Source: an uncultured Jannaschia sp. (GTDB lineage: Bacteria; Pseudomonadota; Alphaproteobacteria; Rhodobacterales; Rhodobacteraceae). Taken from it: a stretch of DNA of 64,000 nt. The stretch spans positions 301,001 through 365,000 of the forward strand of contig NZ_CANNEZ010000001.1 in NCBI RefSeq assembly GCF_947503795.1, written 5' to 3'. The position numbers and the translations under genes are program-made. The notes under the pieces are model-generated. The model was not told the DNA's origin. It ran no database searches and saw nothing but the letters and a program-made list of their open reading frames with translations. Below are positions 60,718 to 64,000 of this stretch, piece by piece (the stretch's first letter is position 1; every line of letters starts with the position of its first letter).

Positions 60718-60820
60718 GGCCGGGGCGCGCACCCGCCTGTCGCAACTCGCACGCGGAGCGGCTAGGGTGCGCGGGATGGCGACGGCGGATCGGTCCGGCA
60801 CACGAGATGAGGGAGCAGGC

Positions 60821-61087
60821 ATGATCGGACTTCTCAGACTGGCTGTGATGCTGCTGATCGCGCTGACGGTGATCTACTGGGCGCTGGTCTTCTACTTCCG
60901 CGCGGGCGAGCGCGACCGCCTCGAGGAAGAATGGCAGCGCGACCAGCCGCCCCTGCCGCGCGACACCTTCGTCGAGAACGGGCTGCGCAGCTATCAGGGC
61001 AGCCTGCGCCGCAAGTTGCTTTGGGGGGTGTATATCCTGCCGATCGGGGCCATCTGCACCTTGATCTACGTCGTCAATTACGCCTGA
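60821..61087 (+). CDS. Small membrane protein upstream of DUF1523 gene
   Basis: 88 residues from an ATG with a GAGGGAG site. The N-terminal helix spans residues 4-25 (LLRLAVMLLIALTVIYWALVFYF). A charged linker (ERDRLEEEWQRDQPPLPRD) and a second helix near the C-terminus (WGVYILPIGAICTLIYVVNY) follow. It lies 10 bases before the DUF1523 gene, in the same direction, so the two are probably one unit. Confidence 0.7.
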   Translation: MIGLLRLAVMLLIALTVIYWALVFYFRAGERDRLEEEWQRDQPPLPRDTFVENGLRSYQGSLRRKLLWGVYILPIGAICTLIYVVNYA

Positions 61088-61097
61088 GGGGGCCATT

Positions 61098-61745
61098 ATG
61101 CGCGTCTTGAAATGGCTGCCGCTCCTGCTCGTTCTGGGCATCGTCGCCGCCTTCCTGCACTACACCCTGCCGCAGACCGATATCGTCCGGGTGGTCGATA
61201 CCGATGTCCGCCGCGTCGATTTCGGCGAGAACTCGATCTTCTGGGCCGATGGCGATGTCGGAAGCGGGGCGACCGCGGCCAATCGCGACGTCCGCTTCAT
61301 CGAAACGGTGCGCCCGTCGGGCCGCGTCTCGGTCTATCGCAACGAGGATACGGGATGGGGCTGGCCGCCCTATTTCAAGCTCGACAGCTCGAACCTCCAG
61401 ACCGAGGCGACGGACCTCGTTTCCACCGCCGTCGCGCCGCGGTGGGTCGCGTTACGGCACTATGGTTGGCGCTCGGAGTTCCTCTCGATCTTCCCCAATG
61501 CCGTCAGCGTGCGCGAGGTCGAGGGGCCTGAGGTCAGCACGATCCCTTGGTTCAACATCATCTTCCTGACGATCCTGGCCGCGATCGTCTGGGCCATCAC
61601 GGTCCGAATCATCCGCTTCCGCCGCAACCGGATCGACCCGGTGCTGGAGGATGCGGGCGAACGATGGGACGCGGTCGAGGACAACGTGGCCGAGCGGCGC
61701 CGCGGCGTTCGCGCATGGTGGGCCCGGCTCCGCGGCAGGGGCTAG
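61098..61745 (+). CDS. DUF1523 family protein
   Basis: 215 residues. An N-terminal signal/anchor helix (LPLLLVLGIVAAFLHYTLP) is followed by VVDTDVRRVDFGENSIFWADGD and RPSGRVSVYRNEDTGWGWPPYFKLDSSN, landmarks of DUF1523. A second helix lies near the C-terminus (FNIIFLTILAAIVWAITVRI) before a basic tail. Family function unknown. Its stop shares CTAG with the convergent mnhG gene. Confidence 0.88.
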   Translation: MRVLKWLPLLLVLGIVAAFLHYTLPQTDIVRVVDTDVRRVDFGENSIFWADGDVGSGATAANRDVRFIETVRPSGRVSVYRNEDTGWGWPPYFKLDSSNLQTEATDLVSTAVAPRWVALRHYGWRSEFLSIFPNAVSVREVEGPEVSTIPWFNIIFLTILAAIVWAITVRIIRFRRNRIDPVLEDAGERWDAVEDNVAERRRGVRAWWARLRGRG

Positions 61746-62089
61746 TCGCCCGGCTCCCGCACGCCGAGCTTGGCCTTCGCGGTCGGGTCCACCTTGGTCG
61801 GCGCCCAGAGCGCCACGCCCGATCGGAAGGCCGCGCGCCCGATCATATGCGCGCCGACCGGCGCGGTCAGAAGCAGGAAGACGACGATCGCGACCGACTT
61901 GGCGATAGTCGGCGGGTCGGCGAACCCGATGGCGACCGCCAGCATGATGAGACCGGAGGCCAGCGTGCCCGCCTTGGTCGTCGCGTGCATCCGGATCAGG
62001 ACGTCGGGCAGGCGCAAGATGCCGAGGCCCGCGATGAAGGCGAAGAACCCGCCGAGCAGGACGCAGATCGCGAGGATGATCTCGATCAT
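61742..62089 (-). CDS. mnhG: Mrp-type Na+/H+ antiporter subunit G
   Basis: 115 residues, three membrane helices. The conserved GILRLPDVLIRMHATTKAGTL motif identifies MnhG/PhaG. It is last in the operon; the stop overlaps DUF1523 on the other strand. The complex exchanges Na+ or K+ for H+. Confidence 0.93.
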   Translation of the reverse strand: MIEIILAICVLLGGFFAFIAGLGILRLPDVLIRMHATTKAGTLASGLIMLAVAIGFADPPTIAKSVAIVVFLLLTAPVGAHMIGRAAFRSGVALWAPTKVDPTAKAKLGVREPGD

Positions 62090-62424
62090 CGCGGTGCCTC
62101 CTCGACCCGGATCGCGTCCTCGGGGCGGGCGCGGCGGACCTTCCGCTCGACGAAGCGCGCCAGGGCCACGGTCGCCAGGAACCCGATTAGCGCCAGCACC
62201 ACCGCCACGTCGAGAAATGCCGCCGATCCGGTGTCCAGCGCGAAGAGCCCGCAGAACGCGACGATCAGCACGGTCATCGTGTCGAGTGCCACCACCCGGT
62301 CGGGCAGGGACGGCCCCTTGATAAGCCGGATCATCGCGAGGATGACGCCCAGCATCACGAGGACGAACCCCGTCTGAACGGCGAAGTTCAGGATCGGCAT
62401 CTGTTCGGTCAGGGTCGGGGTCAT
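62086..62424 (-). CDS. mnhF: Mrp-type antiporter subunit F
   Basis: 112 residues (an ATG at 62400 is also possible). IRLIKGPSLPDRVVALDTM is the family signature and three helices span the rest. It overlaps mnhG by 4 bases. Confidence 0.92.
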   Translation of the reverse strand: MTPTLTEQMPILNFAVQTGFVLVMLGVILAMIRLIKGPSLPDRVVALDTMTVLIVAFCGLFALDTGSAAFLDVAVVLALIGFLATVALARFVERKVRRARPEDAIRVEEAPR

Positions 62425-62440
62425 CCGCGCCTCCTCCTCG

Positions 62441-62916
62441 TCATGCCAACGCCTCGCGCACCCAGCGCTCCATGCCGTTCTCGATATCCGAGGCGATCTT
62501 CTCGGGATCGTCGGCGAACATCGCGTGCACGAAAAGGGTGTTGCAATCCTCGGTCACGTCGAGGCTGAGCGTGCCGGGGGTCAGCGAGATGAGGTTCGTC
62601 ACCAGGAGGACCTCGGCCTCGCCCTTGGCCTTGAGCGGCACCGCGACGATTCCGGGCCGGGCGCGGTGGCGCGGGGTCAGCACGTCCCACGCGACCGAGA
62701 GCGACGAGACGATCAGCTCCCAGTGGAAAAGCACGATCAGCTTGAGCCAGCGCCAGACGCGCACGAAATAGCCGCCGCCCCGGTTCTCGAAGAGCGGCTG
62801 GATGATCCAGAGCGCGAAGAACCCGACCACGAAGCCCACGGCGAGACCCGGCAGCGTGAACGTCCCCGTCAGCGCCGCCCAGGCGATCGCGAGGATCAGG
62901 TTCATCAGGAACAGGC

Positions 62917-62920
<4 letters not shown>
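62441..62920 (-). CDS. mnhE: Mrp-type antiporter subunit E
   Basis: 159 residues. Two or three N-terminal helices (LILAIAWAALTGTFTLPGLAVGFVVGF) are followed by the soluble part with LISLTPGTLSLDVTEDCNTLFVHAMF, which is diagnostic of MnhE. It overlaps mnhD. Confidence 0.92.

Positions 62921-64000
<1,080 letters not shown>

Overview
The window is high-GC DNA with tightly packed, often overlapping genes (ATGA, GTGA and CTAG junctions). The gene set (PhyR-NepR-EcfG general stress locus, split pqiA, Anbu/alpha-E/ATP-grasp cluster, motB-flgEKLI block, DUF1523, Mrp antiporter) points to a chromosome of an alphaproteobacterium of the Rhodobacterales (roseobacter-type). No rRNA, CRISPR array, insertion sequence or complete tRNA was seen.

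Region 1 (1 to about 7200) is the right end of a degraded prophage or integrated element. Phage-type genes (DUF5131, a truncated second phage gene, a PD-(D/E)XK exonuclease-like gene, an AAA ATPase, a zinc-finger protein and an AlpA/excisionase-like HTH protein) run on the plus strand. They are interrupted at about 494-4620 by lower-GC cargo, mostly on the minus strand. The cargo includes a compact operon of a GHKL-type ATPase, a STAS-like DUF4325 protein and a small membrane protein, plus a 323-residue membrane protein. This operon is the best candidate in the window for an undescribed system. No integrase is present; the element stops beside the 3' end of glpD.

Region 2 (7209-24973) is core chromosome. 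It holds glpD and a divergent DeoR-type glpR, a secreted histidine phosphatase, a pqiA-pqiA-pqiB-pqiC lipid-transport operon, a tamA-tamB outer-membrane assembly operon, a DUF2254 membrane protein, a formate/nitrite-type channel, a DUF2945 protein, a Crp/Fnr-type regulator and a divergent degenerate receiver protein.

Region 3 (25004-29947) is the general stress response locus: phyR divergent from nepR-ecfG-histidine kinase-phospholipase D. A clear EcfG-type promoter precedes nepR.

Region 4 (30026-40201) has a nitrate-sensor-like HAMP protein, then the ATP-grasp / alpha-E / transglutaminase / Anbu peptidase cluster, then an ABC transporter (ATPase and FtsX-like permease) with a lipocalin-like protein and a flavin-type oxidase.

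Region 5 (40250-46018) is a small flagellar block: motB, flgE, flgK, flgL, flgI.

Region 6 (46169-64000) is housekeeping: S49 peptidase, a small zinc-ribbon membrane protein, a Ca2+/Na+ exchanger, a pteridine-reductase-like SDR, uvrC, a DHFR-like reductase, pgsA-moaD-moaE, a Hint-domain protein, an atypical SDR, a TspO-like protein, a VOC protein, an orphan peptide-binding protein, nth, an IMPACT-family protein, an M20 deacylase, three small membrane proteins, and the 3' part of an Mrp-type antiporter operon (mnhD-E-F-G) that runs off the right edge.
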